In this document: positions 1 through 12,428 of the stretch, piece after piece
How the letters are laid out: each line of letters starts with the position of its first letter
How positions within the stretch are numbered: the stretch's first letter is position 1
NCBI RefSeq assembly: GCF_008831285.2
Contig: NC_045150.1
Span: 310,001-374,000 of the forward strand
DNA: 64,000 nt
Origin: Nymphaea colorata
Lineage: Eukaryota; Streptophyta; Magnoliopsida; Nymphaeales; Nymphaeaceae
Direction: 5' to 3'
Translations under genes and position numbers: made by a program
Notes under the pieces: generated by a model
What the model was told of the DNA's origin: nothing
The model's database searches: none
The model's input: the letters and a program-made list of their open reading frames with translations, nothing else

Positions 1-480
1 AAGTCACATTATTATTGTGAGCAGAGATAGCTTGTCATGTCATCTTTGTCGACTCCATGTCCTTTCTTCATCCCAAGGGAATTTTGTCATTACCATTGCA
101 TTATGGTCTTTATCAGCCGATACACATTTGACCCACATGAAGTCAATTCAACACAGAAAAGGCTAAATCCATCTATGTCAGCCGATATAATCATAAAATA
201 GTAAAAATCATTTTTAAAATAAATTATTTTAAATTACTCTTCATGTTCCCCGTATACACCTACACATATATATTAGCCTGCATATCAGCCGAAGCAGCAT
301 ACCACTTAATTAGATTTTCAATACAAGATGAAAACTGATAGTCACAACATCGACCCCAGAGAATTGGCTCTTAGAATCTTGTGTTATGGATTTTTTTACC
401 ATAACTAAATTGTAAGTAAAAACAAGTGCAAATCGGGGCCGTGGCATTTATAGTTCACGGCAATAAAAATATATTTTGGC
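1..480. other. AT-rich intergenic sequence
   Basis: No reading frame, RNA gene or recognisable element is supported here. Confidence 0.5.
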
Positions 481-700
481 CAATATCTAGGAAGCCACAT
501 TGGATCCCAAACAAGAACTGAGCCAAAAAATTTCCATGAGATGGGGTGAATTAAAGTTTCTAAAATTTGACAGGGGACGAAATATCATTTTTCAAAATTA
601 TGTAGGACAAGTGAAATTTTGTAAAATTTTAAAAAAAATGAAGGGGGTCAGGGCTCCTGGCGCCACCACCCACCCACCCCCTCTGCCCCAAATTCCTTTA
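480..700. repeat. fragment of a dispersed repeat family
   Basis: The stretch reading 'gacgaaatatcatttttcaaa' minus its last base, followed by a purine-rich run and 'cagggctcctgg', resembles 58,235-58,402. Both translate in one frame to a KFL-x-F-x2-GRNIIFQ string. Related ends (GGTGGAGCCAG and its complement) occur at 51,060, 59,410 and 61,965. I read it as a decayed copy of a small non-coding TIR-type repeat; the open frame across it is incidental. Confidence 0.45.
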
Positions 701-1169
701 TTGGGTCAAAGACAATCCAAATACAATTTTAGCCACCAAAGTCATATTGAGAGAAACAAACATAAATATTGATAGGTACCGCAAACAAACTCTCATCAAT
801 GCTTTATAATACGTTAGAAACATACATCATTTTCTTTTTTTAAATTTGAAGACTTGGAAGAAAAAAATCATTGTACCTGATTTCACATAGAGTTTTCATG
901 TAATTGATTTGCTCTTTCTTTTGTTTGATGCCTTTAATAGTTTGTTATTATTGTTTCATGATATGTTCATCCGTGGAAGTGATAGTTGAAATTGATTTAC
1001 TCTTTTGGGATGCTTCTTGCAGATACAAAGTGTCCATTGAACTTTTGCAAAATTTAGATAGAAGAGAAGCCTTCTATTCTATACCTTTGAGTTTCTCACT
1101 AACAAGTAGTAAAGAGCTAATTGACACTCATGCTTCATATTCATGTGGATTAAGATTGAAGATACAAAG

Positions 1170-2440
1170 TAAAGGATGATTAATCTTCATGAAAGAAATT
1201 GGCAAGTATGAAAGGCTAAAATGGATAACAATTTTTATATTAAAAAATTGTATGACCATGCCTATTGAAAGAGATAAACTTGCACATACTCTAAACAAAG
1301 ATCACAAGAGGTCTGATGAGAAAAGCTACTGCAACCATTAGGTAATGGTTACACGGTAATGTTCATCATATATGAACTTAATCTATGACATACTCTCTAG
1401 ACATAAAATTGCATGATTTGTATGATATGAAAGAAAAGATTAATGAAGTTTTTCTCATTCGGCAATTAATGAATATGAAGTTTAATAGAAGCTCCGAGGT
1501 GGTTGAACATTTAAATGAGATGCAAAATATGGTAAACTAATTTATACCAAAAAGAATGTCAATGAGCAATGACTTGCAGGTACTTTGTTGTTTTCTTTTC
1601 TAAATAAGGTCATGAAACTTTGATAGTTTTCTTCAATAATTGGGCTATAGATGAAGTGTTGACCGTAAGTCATGTGACTAATAGTTTGATGAATAAAGAA
1701 ATTGGAAGGGTGATTGCTAACTGCTCTAGCTTACTTATTTGTCCATCAATGAAGAACGTAGACGCTTTCAATAACAAGGAAGAAGCAAGTATAAGCTTAT
1801 ACCAAAATCTAAATTAATTGTTAACATGGTGGCATCAGTCATTTCAAAAAGCAGCATAGAAAATTTTTGAAAAAATAACATATAAGGGAAACTAAGAAAA
1901 TAAACCTTCAACATTCTTAGTAAATCATGACCCTCTTACTGTAATGGGAGAGACAAATGATCGTTACCAAGAGGAGAATGTCAACACTAATTGGATTGTT
2001 GGTTTAGGCATTCTTTTATCAAGCCAACCACATATAAAGTTTTTTGCATCTTATAAGTTGGGAAACCTTTTATGAGCAACCAAGATACTCTAAACATCAC
2101 AAATATTGACAATTTATGTATTGAAACAAGGGTGAAATGATGTTTGTGTCAAAGTGTGGGTTACATACAGGTCCAAATAGGAACATATACTTGACATGTA
2201 GAGGTAAGCATGTGTGCATTTTTACTTCTATTCCAAATAACAGCTAAAAAACCAAAATTTTCGTTTTGGAATTAACGGATATTATGTTTCTATCCCCCTC
2301 AAAGAAAATTTTGTCCCTAAAATTAAAATATAGTTTTCCTTTAAAATTAATGGGGGCAATTCTTTCTCATGTCTTATTCCAGCTCCCATGTGCATTCCTT
2401 GAGATCATGGTGTTTCTATTCTTTTTCCATTAGTGGGGAT
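1170..2440 (+). pseudogene. decayed Copia-type gag/protease relic
   Basis: Translations in shifting frames give gag-like text at about 1,430-1,540 (EKINEVFLIRQLMNMKFN, then VVEHLNEMQNM). A protease-like NTNWIVGLG follows near 1,990, where an active element would have WIVDSG, so the catalytic Asp-Ser is lost. Stops and frameshifts are frequent and no ORF exceeds about 90 codons. The order gag then protease fits a Ty1/Copia polyprotein on the plus strand. Neither LTR can be recognised. It is a dead and very old insertion, clearly different in sequence from the Copia element at 13.5 kb. Confidence 0.55.
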
Positions 2441-2604
2441 TTGTTTGGTTTGAAACACCTTTTCACATTTGTTTGCTAGTCGAATGGGTTTTTCTTTCAT
2501 TGTCAAATGACTTAGATCTTCTTTTATCTAGATATCCTTCAAGTCTATTACATGTTTACAATTATAAATGAAAGACTATATATCTAGATACCTCATATTG
2601 AAAG

Positions 2605-3060
2605 AGTCAAACTTGACCTGTGTAGAACATATAGGATGACATACAAAGAAATATAGTTCATATATCCAAATTTCAATTGTCTAAACAGAGACAAACTCAA
2701 AGTTATTCTATTGGTTTTTTAAGGGTATTTCTTCTAAAACACAAATGTTTGAGGGCACCTTTTATGATGCTAGACATCCTTTCGTGATGAAAATACGAGA
2801 ACAAATTTTAAGTGGTCTATTTCTAACTCTTAAGATAATGAAGGATGTGCTTCAAATGAAAAAGGTGAAGGCCCTTGGTGATCAGAACAGTTTTACAAGT
2901 TATCTTCTAATTGGGACTGGTAAGGTAGATATTTGCATTGCAACTGAAAACATCTTTGTTAGTGGAAAACCTTTAAAGCATATATACAAGCTCATCATTG
3001 CCAATGTGAAGTGAGCCAAACATAGGGTATTTGTTAGAGACTTATATCTTAAAGCCAAAG
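2605..3060. repeat. first copy of a ~450-bp degenerate direct duplication
   Basis: The block beginning with 'aaacagagacaaactcaaag' and including 'aaggatgtgcttcaaatgaa' and 'gacttatatcttaaa' recurs in the same order and orientation at about 4,118-4,565. The text just upstream (a 'tgtgtagaa...ataggatgacata' string) recurs near 3,850. An 89-codon frame crosses this copy (2,745-3,014), but the other copy does not keep it, so I do not call a gene. It probably derives from the same decayed retroelement as the gag relic upstream. Confidence 0.5.
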
Positions 3061-3837
3061 CACATCTTTTAACTGGTGATCCATCAAAGTATTATATGCT
3101 TTATATGAGGTTGTCAATCCAATAATTTGTATGAAACAGATTCCAATAAAGAGGAAACCATCTAACTTAGGAAGATGTGGTTATGTTTAACACTAACTAA
3201 TGAATCTAGAGTTGACAATTTATGAACCATTATCTTCTATGAATCTTTGGGATATTTTGGGGCAATTAATAAAACTATAGACAACATATGATACTAACAT
3301 ATGAACAAATTGATTTTTCAATAGAAGAAAAGTAAGTAAAGTAAGCTTAACTGTAATGAAGCATTAGAGGTTTGTCAGCACTGAACTTAGTACTATCAAT
3401 GAAATTGCTTTTCTGATGTTGATGAGCTTGGTGTAGAAGCCATGGATGTTATATCCAAAACGCTAAAACAAGCCATATAGAAAAGTGTTGACAATGGGGA
3501 GAATGCACCAAGGTGGCTAAGGTTAAAAAACTATCCTTGATGAAATAATCTCGACTATCATGTTAAAGGAAATAAATCAACAAACAAATGTATACGTTAG
3601 ATAAAAAAGTCACCTATGTCTTCTTGCTTTCTCACTCACCTATGTCTTCTTGTTTTCTCACACTTACTGCTCAAGCAAATGAAGAGGTTACTTTTTAAAT
3701 AAAATAAGATTACATTTCCCATCAATGATGTTGTTGCCCTTATTGGGTTGATTTATAGTTACTACCATCAATTTCTAGAGTTCTTTCAGTGATAACATCA
3801 ACATCATGATCATCTATGAAAAAACAACAATTGGATG

Positions 3838-4570
3838 AGTCAAATTTGACTTGTGTAGAAGTTATAGGATGACATAAGAAGCGTGTTGCAAATGAAATAT
3901 AGTTTGCATGTCCAAATTCAACATATGAAGGTGACTTATTTCTTGAACAACATATTAGATCTCCAAATTTAACCTGCAATATCATATAAAGATGGAATAG
4001 TTTTTGGTAGCAAAAATATTTTGTTCTTAATTAATGGAGAGAATATAATGTTCATTTTTACAAATAAAGGTTTAAATTGACATTGCTAGCAAATGATTGA
4101 TGATGAGAGGTCACATTGTTTAAACAGAGACAACTCAAAGTTATTTTATTTGTTTTTTTAAGGGTCTTTCTTCTAAAACACAAATGTTTGTGGATCTTTC
4201 CATGATGAGAAAAAAAGAACAAATTTTTATATTGGACATTTATTAATGATAAGACTAATGATAAGATAATGAAGGATGTGCTTCAAATGAAAAAGGAGTA
4301 GGCCCTTGGTGATCTGGACAGCTTTATATGTTCTCTTGTCTAAATTTAATTGAAACTAGCAAGATAGATATTTATCTTATATTTGCTAGTGGAAAACTTT
4401 TAAAGCACATAAATGTCACTTGCATCATCCTCATTTGAAAATGGAGCACTCCAATACTTTTAAACTCTTTTGACCTATTATAAGTGATGTTGTATATAAG
4501 CTCATAATTACCAATGTAGGGTGAGCCAAATATATGGTATTTGCTAAAGACTTATATCTTAAAACCGAAA
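3838..4570. repeat. second copy of the degenerate direct duplication
   Basis: Contains the same landmarks as 2,605-3,060 ('aaggatgtgcttcaaatgaa', 'gtggaaaac', 'gacttatatcttaaa') with an extra insertion near 4,410-4,490 and many indels. No coding potential is retained. The 26-bp tandem pair at about 3,607-3,660 ('cacctatgtcttcttg' twice) lies just before it. Confidence 0.5.
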
Positions 4571-4812
4571 ACATATCTTTTAAGTGAAAAACATATCCAA
4601 GAAAGTGATTTGTTTGCACACAAGAAGGTACGCACTCTCTTAGAATAACTAAAAGTACATTCTTTATTTGATATAAGCTTGTTAAAGCTCAAAATGCTAT
4701 TGATTGGGAGACTTTTTTTCATACATTGTTTACATTTTTCATGTTTATTGAATGGATCATGGAATGTGAAAAAACATATATCCGAGAGAACCAGACATTT
4801 TTTTTTGGATAG

Positions 4813-5050
4813 TTCTTGAGGTGTTCAATGAGAAGATAAAACACTGTCTTATTAGTTCCTACCAATGGTATGGTAGCATTTGAAAGATATGATATTTGAA
4901 ATTTCAAGAACATAGATTTTGTCTACAATTTTTTCAGGGAGCTCTCAGAGCATTCAACAAGAAGATCCAATACCCTTCTTATTGCTTCCTATCATTGTTA
5001 AAATAACATTCAAGAGATACGAGATTTGAAGTTTTCAAGATAGAGTTTAG
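4813..5050. repeat. degenerate tandem duplication, ~120-bp unit
   Basis: Two successive blocks share 'ttcaa(t/c)(g/a)agaagat', 'tatt(a/g)(g/c)ttccta', 'acattcaagagata' / 'gcatttgaaagata' and 'gatttgaa(a/g)tttt(t/c)aaga'. The second copy starts about 125 bp after the first. Noncoding; no link to a known element is visible. Confidence 0.4.
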
Positions 5051-5967
5051 TAATTTCGCTTCCATCCTGAAAATTTGATGGCAAGCATCATGATAATTTT
5101 ATGCTGAAGATGCGTTATTGTTTGTACAAAATGAGAAGCACTTGATTCAAAATTTCACGAATCCCTTAAAGCAGTTTGAGGATATTTTGGGTCCTTTGAT
5201 AATGTAAATTGTACAATTGTCCCCTTAAAGCTCTATTCTGATTATCAAATATGAAAAAGTGTTCAAATCATGATATTTTCTATCAGTTCTACTGCGACAT
5301 CTTACTTTCCATTAGAATCCAATCACAAACTTTTTTCCGGACTTGCTTATGCTTGGACCTAGAACTCTCCTACATATGAGTGTTTTTCCTGCTTACAGCT
5401 CCCATCTTGGTATAGGTCTAGCACAATGAACAAAATTACAAAATTCCCACATATTACATTAATATCAAAAGTGTTACGATTTTCATGAACCACAGGGACA
5501 AATTCAGATGGCTAGAACCTTATGTTGTTTTGACACATAGGTTAGCATAATCGGTATATAGTCGCTCCTTTATATAAGTATCCATGTCCAAGAGTCATAA
5601 CCTTGGCTCAGGCCAGTTGCTTGTAGGCTGCTGGTTACTAGTTCGACAAGGATGGACCATCATCCCCTTGCATCAATTAGGCAGGAACAGTTTATTATTA
5701 ATTGACGTATGGCTTAGGCCCACAGCAGCATTGATTTTTTTTTTCTGGGAGAAGGCTTTCCTTCGGGCAATTGGATGTACCTTTCACTAATCCAAAAATA
5801 AATGTTGTGACGCATTTGCAACCAACCCAGTAAATCAATATTCGACAGAGAAATCTAACAAGTGCATTTAGACCAAAACCATTGGAGTCACTTCTAATTT
5901 CCATTGCATATTAGGTGTCAGTTCAAACTAACAATCCTTCCAGCAAGTCTAATTTCTCACAAATTAA
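5051..5967. other. intergenic, nothing identified
   Basis: Short frames on both strands around 5,584-5,904 overlap each other and show no family signature. No element ends or RNA gene seen. Confidence 0.4.
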
Positions 5968-5991
5968 CTCTCTCTCTCTCTCTCTCTCTCT
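5968..5991. repeat. (CT)12 microsatellite
   Basis: Uninterrupted CT dinucleotide run directly bordering the GC-rich element that starts at 5,995. Confidence 0.9.
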
Positions 5992-5994
5992 TTT

Positions 5995-6642
5995 AAGGTT
6001 GGGCACCAAGCCTAGCCACCAACAGGTATCCGATGCCTGGTCCGACTCAGGCTTGGGCCCGGGCCCAGGCGCTGTAGCTGGCCCTATCAGACCTAACTTT
6101 TCAGGCCTGACCCAACCCAATAATCTAATGGGCTGGGCTCAGCCAATACAATTGGCCTGTCGGTGGCCCGGTAATCCCAATAAACATTTTACACACTTTA
6201 AAAAAAAATGTTTGCAAACTGAAATTATAGCATACAGCCTACAAGGTGCAAGTTGTTGCTTACCAGTCGGGGTGGTCTCCGGCGTCTGTCTAGCACCAGC
6301 TGTTGAAGTGTAAAAGATGAGGGACGGATGGTGGCACCGTGTAAGTCTCTTCTCCCTTTGCTACTGCAAGCAATGGATTTTTTAGAACAATTTGATCCAG
6401 ATTTTATCTTCATCAGGACAAATGCTCGTGAGGTTTCACAGAGAGAAGATGACCTGAACGAAATTGTTTAGGTAAATCATATGTTTGGTTAAGGCCCAGC
6501 CAGGTTAAGCCCTGACCGACTCGTTATATAATCCGTCCAGGCTGGGCCTCGGGCAAATGATTCGGTCCCAAGGCCTGATAATCCATCGGCCCGGCCTGAT
6601 TACTAACGGGTCGAGTCTCGAGCCGGCCCAATGAAAACCTTT
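5995..6642. mobile_element. non-autonomous TIR element, hAT-like, GC-rich ends
   Basis: The two edges are inverted and similar: left AAGGTTGGGC, right (complement) AAGGTTTTCATTGGGC. Both subterminal zones are strikingly rich in GGCCCGGGCCC-, GGCTGGGC- and CCGACTC-type words, a pattern common in plant hAT-like miniature elements, while the middle (about 6,190-6,480) has ordinary composition. No transposase frame exists inside; the 132-codon frame at 5,915-6,313 reads through low-complexity Pro/Gly codons. A clear target-site duplication is not visible, partly because the left flank is a CT microsatellite, so the exact borders are uncertain. Confidence 0.45.
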
Positions 6643-6649
6643 TAACTCT

Positions 6650-8414
6650 TGCAGGGTAGTGTTTCAGACTCTCTAATTTTTTGTTCTTTCAAAAGAAAAT
6701 TATGGGATTATGTGAAATTGTGGCACAGACCTTATATCATTTCATATTGAACAAGATTAACAATTAGTGGCACACTTTTTTATTGCATGAGAAGCAAATA
6801 TATATATATATATATATATATTCTTTTAAAAGAGTGATTGGGTGTATGATTGCACTTTACTCTTATATAAGAGGAAGATAGGGAACGTAAAAAAAAAGTC
6901 TCCTGTTTATGTTTATGCTCCTTGAACTAGTTCTACATGCAAGTTGAAGGTCCTATCGATCTTAATGTTGATACCATTACAGCCTTGAACCCTGAGGGCA
7001 AGAGAAAGGAGGGGGAAGCAGGCTTCGGCTCTCACCCGGATGATGGGATAACTCTCTCACTCCCCCATAAAATATTATTATAATTAACTGTGGCTAAACA
7101 GCTCTGACCTCAAACAAATGGATTGATTTACAAGAGTTCAATTTAGGGTTGTTATAATATTAACAACAATAATATGAAATTCCATTTTGTTAAAGACCCA
7201 ATACTGAAATGGAATATTTCAGGCTTAAGGCTCTCAAGCTCAAGGCAGGCTTCCTTCATAAAAACGTGGCTGGTAATTGGTGCTTTGATTTGGAAATATT
7301 ACATTACATGACACCTTGTGAACCATCAACCAAGTTGATCGGGTAGTTTTTCCTTACCGCAAATCGTTTGCAAGTAAATTTATATTCAATACATACATAC
7401 ACACATATACATTTATATATATTATTTTTATTTATTTATTTATTTATTTTTTGTAACTCTCTCTCTCTCTCTCTCTCTCTTAAATCCACTGATCCCAAAT
7501 CTTAAGGATCTTAGGTTAAAGTAGATTAAAAGCAATTAAGGACCCACTTCAGGTGTTTATTTTTCATTCTCCAAATTTCCTTGGAGGACTTGTTCCACTG
7601 GACCAATGGCAGATCAATAGGCAATCCCTGGTTTCAATGGCATACTTCTTGGTGTTGCCTACGTGTGTTATGACCCTGCGGTGAGGGGAGAAACCACTGA
7701 GTCTTATGCTACTAGTTAGGCAGCAACTGACAAAATCTCTCGACCTAGGTGCCGTGTTGTTGAACCTGGTTACAAGCGCCATATTGGTACAGGAATTTCA
7801 TGAGTCAATATGGTTAATGACTAAAATACTCTTAGTTCATATAAAAAAAAAAAAATTTTGTAAAAACAAAATGAAAAATATAAAAAAGTAAAAAAAAATT
7901 AATGAAAAATATTTATTTTTAATAAATTATCAAAATGCCCTTCCATCTTTTACTCCGCACACTGTGCCCGACACAACTTTTTCTCCAGTTTTCTAGGGTG
8001 AAAAAAAATTAAGTTAAAAAATGTTGTTGGAGAAGTCCTTGGGGCGCCCTTCTTTTTCTTTTTCCGTTTTTTCCGGCCATGTCTGTCTAGAGTTGCATAA
8101 AATTAGATCTACCTTTTATGAAAATAATCAAGAGACTTAATTTTCAGCATCGCGCATCCTTTGTGATTTCGTGCTTTGATTTGGAAATCAATGCGTCATC
8201 ATACGTCTCCTGCATGATATGAAAAGAAGAACGGAGGAGAATTTCTTTATTGAAGACTGAAGGGTTCTGTACTAAGTTATTGGGGACAATAATTCGACTT
8301 GGAGAACGTAGTGCTCCATTACATGGTGTGAACCTATTTGATCCTAGCTAGTGCTAAATGTGAAAGATAGACCCAAATGAATAATAACAAAAATGGAATA
8401 ATTCCAAAGGATAA

Positions 8415-8470
<56 letters not shown>

Positions 8471-8700
8471 ACAAAAAGAGTATAAGCTTATCTTACGCAA
8501 AGAAATCAAATTGTAAATCCAACAGGAGTTGTCCGGCCACTTAGCCATTTTCAGGTCTTTTTATAGATTCACGATGCAGAATGTCTAAAATCAAAAAATG
8601 GAGCAGTAAAGCATGCCAAAAAATATACAAAATTGCTTTACAGATGATCTCCCAAGTTGATGTGTACATCAAATTGTATAACATTAATGGTCTTAGATTT
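6650..8700. other. intergenic with microsatellites
   Basis: Holds (TA)n at about 6,799-6,821, TTTA repeats then (CT)n at about 7,430-7,481, and the long (TA)n at 8,419-8,468. Short frames at 7,564-7,782 and 8,541-8,828 have no recognisable family. No gene is supported. Confidence 0.5.
8419..8468. repeat. (TA)n microsatellite, ~50 bp
   Basis: Uninterrupted alternating AT. The minus-strand frame crossing it consists largely of Ile-Tyr repeats and is an artefact. Confidence 0.95.
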
Positions 8701-8707
8701 CTTTTGG

Positions 8708-8987
8708 CCCATAATATATAATATGTTTCTTTGATTGTACATGTCTCCACAAGTATGCCTCCAATGAGTGTTTCCAAATGTTTTAAACTACTTTTCACAA
8801 ATTCAAACAACCATATTAGTAGATACAAAATATATCAAAATAAGCAACCCATAATATATAATATGTTTCTTTGATTGTATACGTCTCCACAAATATGCCT
8901 CCCTTGAGTGCTTCCTAATGTTGTAAACTATTTTTCACAAACGTAAGCAACCATATTAGTATATACAAAATATGTCAGAATGTGCAA
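8708..8987. repeat. tandem duplication, 140-bp unit, two copies
   Basis: Unit 1 (8,708-8,847) and unit 2 (8,848-8,987) both begin 'cccataatatataatatg' and continue through 'tttctttgattgta', 'cgtctccacaa'-type and 'accatattagta' landmarks. The copies differ at roughly one base in eight, so the duplication is not recent. Noncoding. Confidence 0.85.
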
Positions 8988-10830
8988 ATTAAAAAAATCT
9001 TAATTTGGAAATTATTTGAGAAAAGCTAAATCGCTAATTCAGAAAGACCTTACAAAATTTAACTTAAACATCTAATTTGCATGTTTGAACTCTTTAAAGT
9101 TTCACATCCATTGTATGGTTAGATCTCAGGAAAGTAACAACCGGACTGCTTGACATATAACTAAAAGCCACTAGATTCGCAAGACAAATTAAGACGCATG
9201 ATCGACTGTCATTATTGTGATGTTTTCGGATTCCAGCCCTGTTACTCGTGGAAAAGCAACTCAGGTGACTGCATTTCATTGTGGTTTGAGCATGACAAGG
9301 TCGCCGCCCCGAAGAAGGTGGAAGCCTTCTAGTGTCCAGGGCTGCTTTGGCACTTAGAAACCCATGGTATAGCATTTTCGTCAACTAAATATCATATTAC
9401 CATCATTTGCAGTCTAGATAAGTAGCACCGAGCTATTATTATATAATGTTTTACCTTTTTCCCAAAATATCTCAAGATTTTTTTTTTCCACAGATATTTC
9501 TTCCAATCCCTGGGTAAAGCTAATTAGGTCTATCTTAAAGGTGGCACCGCCTCATTTGCGATTACGACTCACTGGCAGTAATGAAAGTGGGAAAAGTGTG
9601 GAAGGAACATCTTGGCATGGAATGAGACTCTCACTATGACCTAAATTCATAGTGGGCCACTGTTTGTGTGTTTGTGTCATGAAGACATCATCAACCATTT
9701 TCTGGACCTGAAATTACTTGAATGCCCATAAAAGAAAGAGATTATGCCCTACTTATGATGACAAAATGAGAAAACAAAAAGTTGTTCTTATTGAGAGGGC
9801 AAGCTGGTGCATTGGGGCCGGGTCGCAAGCATGCACTAGGCACAGGTGATCATGTCGGCTCTTATTGTAATGAAAGCGTTAAGTATATCTGGTCGGATTG
9901 GCATAACAGTGAAAAGTCAGTTGTCAGTTCGATTCCCATGAATGCTACTCTCCTATATTGTAAACTTTGAATGCACTACACATAACACATAGTAGTTAAA
10001 TTAGTCCTTTTAAAAAAATAATAATAAATTGTTTACAAAGCTTAAAAAAGAAAAATATATGTGAGCGTTTGTGAAAAAGTTTCTACTTCGTTCATCTTAT
10101 GGATGGACGGTCCCACAACTCTGGATACGTTGGATCCCGTTCATACATGGGCCGGCACATCGTCGAAGCCTCCCATCTCTCCGGCGCCGTCCATCTCCAT
10201 AAGGTCAAGAAAAGGTGCTCCCCTTCATCATAAAAAGCGAAAAAGGTAAAGGACATTGAGGTGCAGTGCAGAAAAGAGGACTCATGAACACCGATTTTTC
10301 CACCGACAGCTCGGGACTTGTTTACCTGTAAAAGCAAAAAGGCGGAGATGAAGAGGAAGGAAATCCATTAAAGTTTTGCAAAACGAAGCATCCAACGGAC
10401 CGTTTACTTCTCTAGCAATCAAGCTTATTGACATCTATCCACCCACCAGGTTGATCTAGTGGGGGGACTCCTTTATCTTACTTGACTGACCTCACCATTG
10501 TCGTCAAAATCAGCTAGAATTTAGAATCCCCGAATTAGTTGATTCAGATCAGTTTTTATTTTTATTTTTTATTTTTAAATTTGTTTTCCATATTTGCGCA
10601 TTTTGTTTTTTTAAATGGTAGATATTATTTCTCTCCGAGCCATAACCAATTCACCTGAACTGCTGAATTGGCAACCTGGCGGATTCCATTCATTTAGGAT
10701 ATTAGAGACACAGCTTAACTTATGCTGTAGTACTAATTAGCTTATAAGAAGAATTCACTTCAAATCATCACGTGATAACAGATAAAGCGGATTCATTATC
10801 TGCCATAAACAATTACTTGATATCACCATG

Positions 10831-10879
<49 letters not shown>
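10831..10879. repeat. (TA)n microsatellite
   Basis: About 49 bp of alternating TA. Confidence 0.95.
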
Positions 10880-10882
<3 letters not shown>

Positions 10883-11506
10883 ATAAAGATAAAGGTCGGT
10901 AGATACCAGACTTGATAAGAACTGTGTGGATCATTGATTTTAAAATAATGATCATACAATGGAGATTAAGTTGAAAAAATAGAAACTTAGCTATATTTTC
11001 AAAAGACTGAAATATCCATAAAAGATAAAAAATTAATAAAGTTCTTTTGTTACCTCTATTGAGGGATATTTCAATCTCTTGAATGACAACTGGACTTTTT
11101 AATTAATATTTATTATTAGTTTTCCTTAAAATCAATGGCTCTAACAATCCCAATCAAGTCTACCATTCAAGGATCGAGTAATATATATGTGTGTGTGTGT
11201 GTGAAAAATCATCCTGATACTTATCAGGTAAGTAGAGCTGACCAACTTCGCCCGAGGCTCTGGAAAGCATGGCTCAAGCATAATTGAAGACCTTGCTGGC
11301 AGGCCAAGCCCAGCGTCTCAGGTCTATCTACCAGTTCGTGTTTGAAATCTTTAACATTTTCTTTTCTAATATGTCATAAATCTTCAGTGACGCAACTACA
11401 GTTTCTAATGGAGAAGCACTCAGCAACTCATCAAGAGTTTTTAAAGGAGTCATCGGCAATACGTTAAGAGTTTTCAAGGGAGTTAGCTACCAGCAACATG
11501 ATGAAA

Positions 11507-11509
<3 letters not shown>

Positions 11510-11585
<76 letters not shown>
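11510..11585. repeat. compound (TA)n-(GA)n microsatellite
   Basis: About 50 bp of TA followed directly by about 25 bp of GA. The same TA/CT pairing occurs in the MITE copies at 19.8 and 37.9 kb. Confidence 0.95.
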
Positions 11586-11592
<7 letters not shown>

Positions 11593-12341
11593 TAAAAAGC
11601 AAAATAAAAAATGTAAAGAGGTGGGGTTTAAATGTATATATCATGCCGTATATATCAGGCCGAGTCAGACCCTCAATATATACCTATATATACCTGACTT
11701 TAACCAACTTGGCCCAGCCCATGACAAATCTAATACCCGACTATCCATCGGGAAAAAGGGGACGCAGGTGGGCTTCTTTAGTTACCATTTTAAAGCCCAA
11801 TAATGTGTGGTTAACTAGTGGCATGCGTTTCCTTGATCCAAAAATATTAGATCCTAAACTCACGAAATGTGAAGCTACGACTTTCTAATAAATACCTGGA
11901 TGTATAAAGCGGTAACAGCAATTGGAAACTATTAGCAATCATAGAAGCACGGAACAGGCTGTTAAAATCTATGCTGTAAAAAGAAAAAACAAAATCAAAA
12001 TACATATGTCTACAAAAACACGCTTCTTCTTTTAATCTAACAAGAATATTCAGTGTTCACATTATAACTTGCGACACATTGCATAATTCTTGCTGTTTCT
12101 CAACACCAAGTTTCTTTATTGAATTTTAGGGGCATGAAAGAAGCGTGTCGTCTTATGCTTCTGTTGCAAGACATCATAAAGATCAAAAGAAAGTGCCCGA
12201 TCAGGTGGCCACTATCAATGGGAAGATGCAGAACAGGAAGCGCATATTTTGCCACCATCTGAAGAAAGTGCAACCCAAGACGACAAGGTTCATCCATCGA
12301 AAAATAACAACGAAAAAGTTGCCTACCCAAAACATTTCTCA

Positions 12342-12350
12342 CTATAAATA
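12342..12350 (+). promoter_or_regulatory. TATA box of the DUF4228 gene
   Basis: CTATAAATA lies 79 bp before the start codon at 12,429. This implies transcription start near 12,375 and a short leader of about 55 nt ending in 'acaattgctttg'. Confidence 0.6.
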
Positions 12351-12428
12351 TTCATCTGTACTGCCTCTTTCTCTGGCATTCATTTCATACAGAATAGAGG
12401 ACACTGCGTAAACCTAACAATTGCTTTG

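Larger units (their letters stand above)
8990..12340. other. intergenic with microsatellites and a tRNA-like relic
   Basis: No gene is supported. There is a B-box-like GTTCGATTCC at about 9,928 without a convincing tRNA fold. (TA)n lies at 10,831-10,879, and (TA)n followed by (GA)n at 11,510-11,585. GC-richer short stretches occur at 10,100-10,340 and 11,230-11,330, the latter with AGGCCAAGCCCAG-type words seen in hAT-like ends. The last ~300 bp form the 5' flank of the DUF4228 gene. Confidence 0.5.

Noticed and set aside
5915-6313. 132-codon frame
   Set aside because: Begins in a CT repeat and reads through GC-rich transposon ends (Gly/Pro runs); no family.
9890-9960. tRNA-like segment with GTTCGATTCC
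   Set aside because: The acceptor ends can pair (AGCGTT with AATGCT), but no T-stem, D-stem or anticodon stem forms. At most a SINE or tRNA relic.
12145-12411. 88-codon frame upstream of the DUF4228 gene
   Set aside because: Crosses the TATA box and promoter; no domain; on the same strand but not continuous with the gene.
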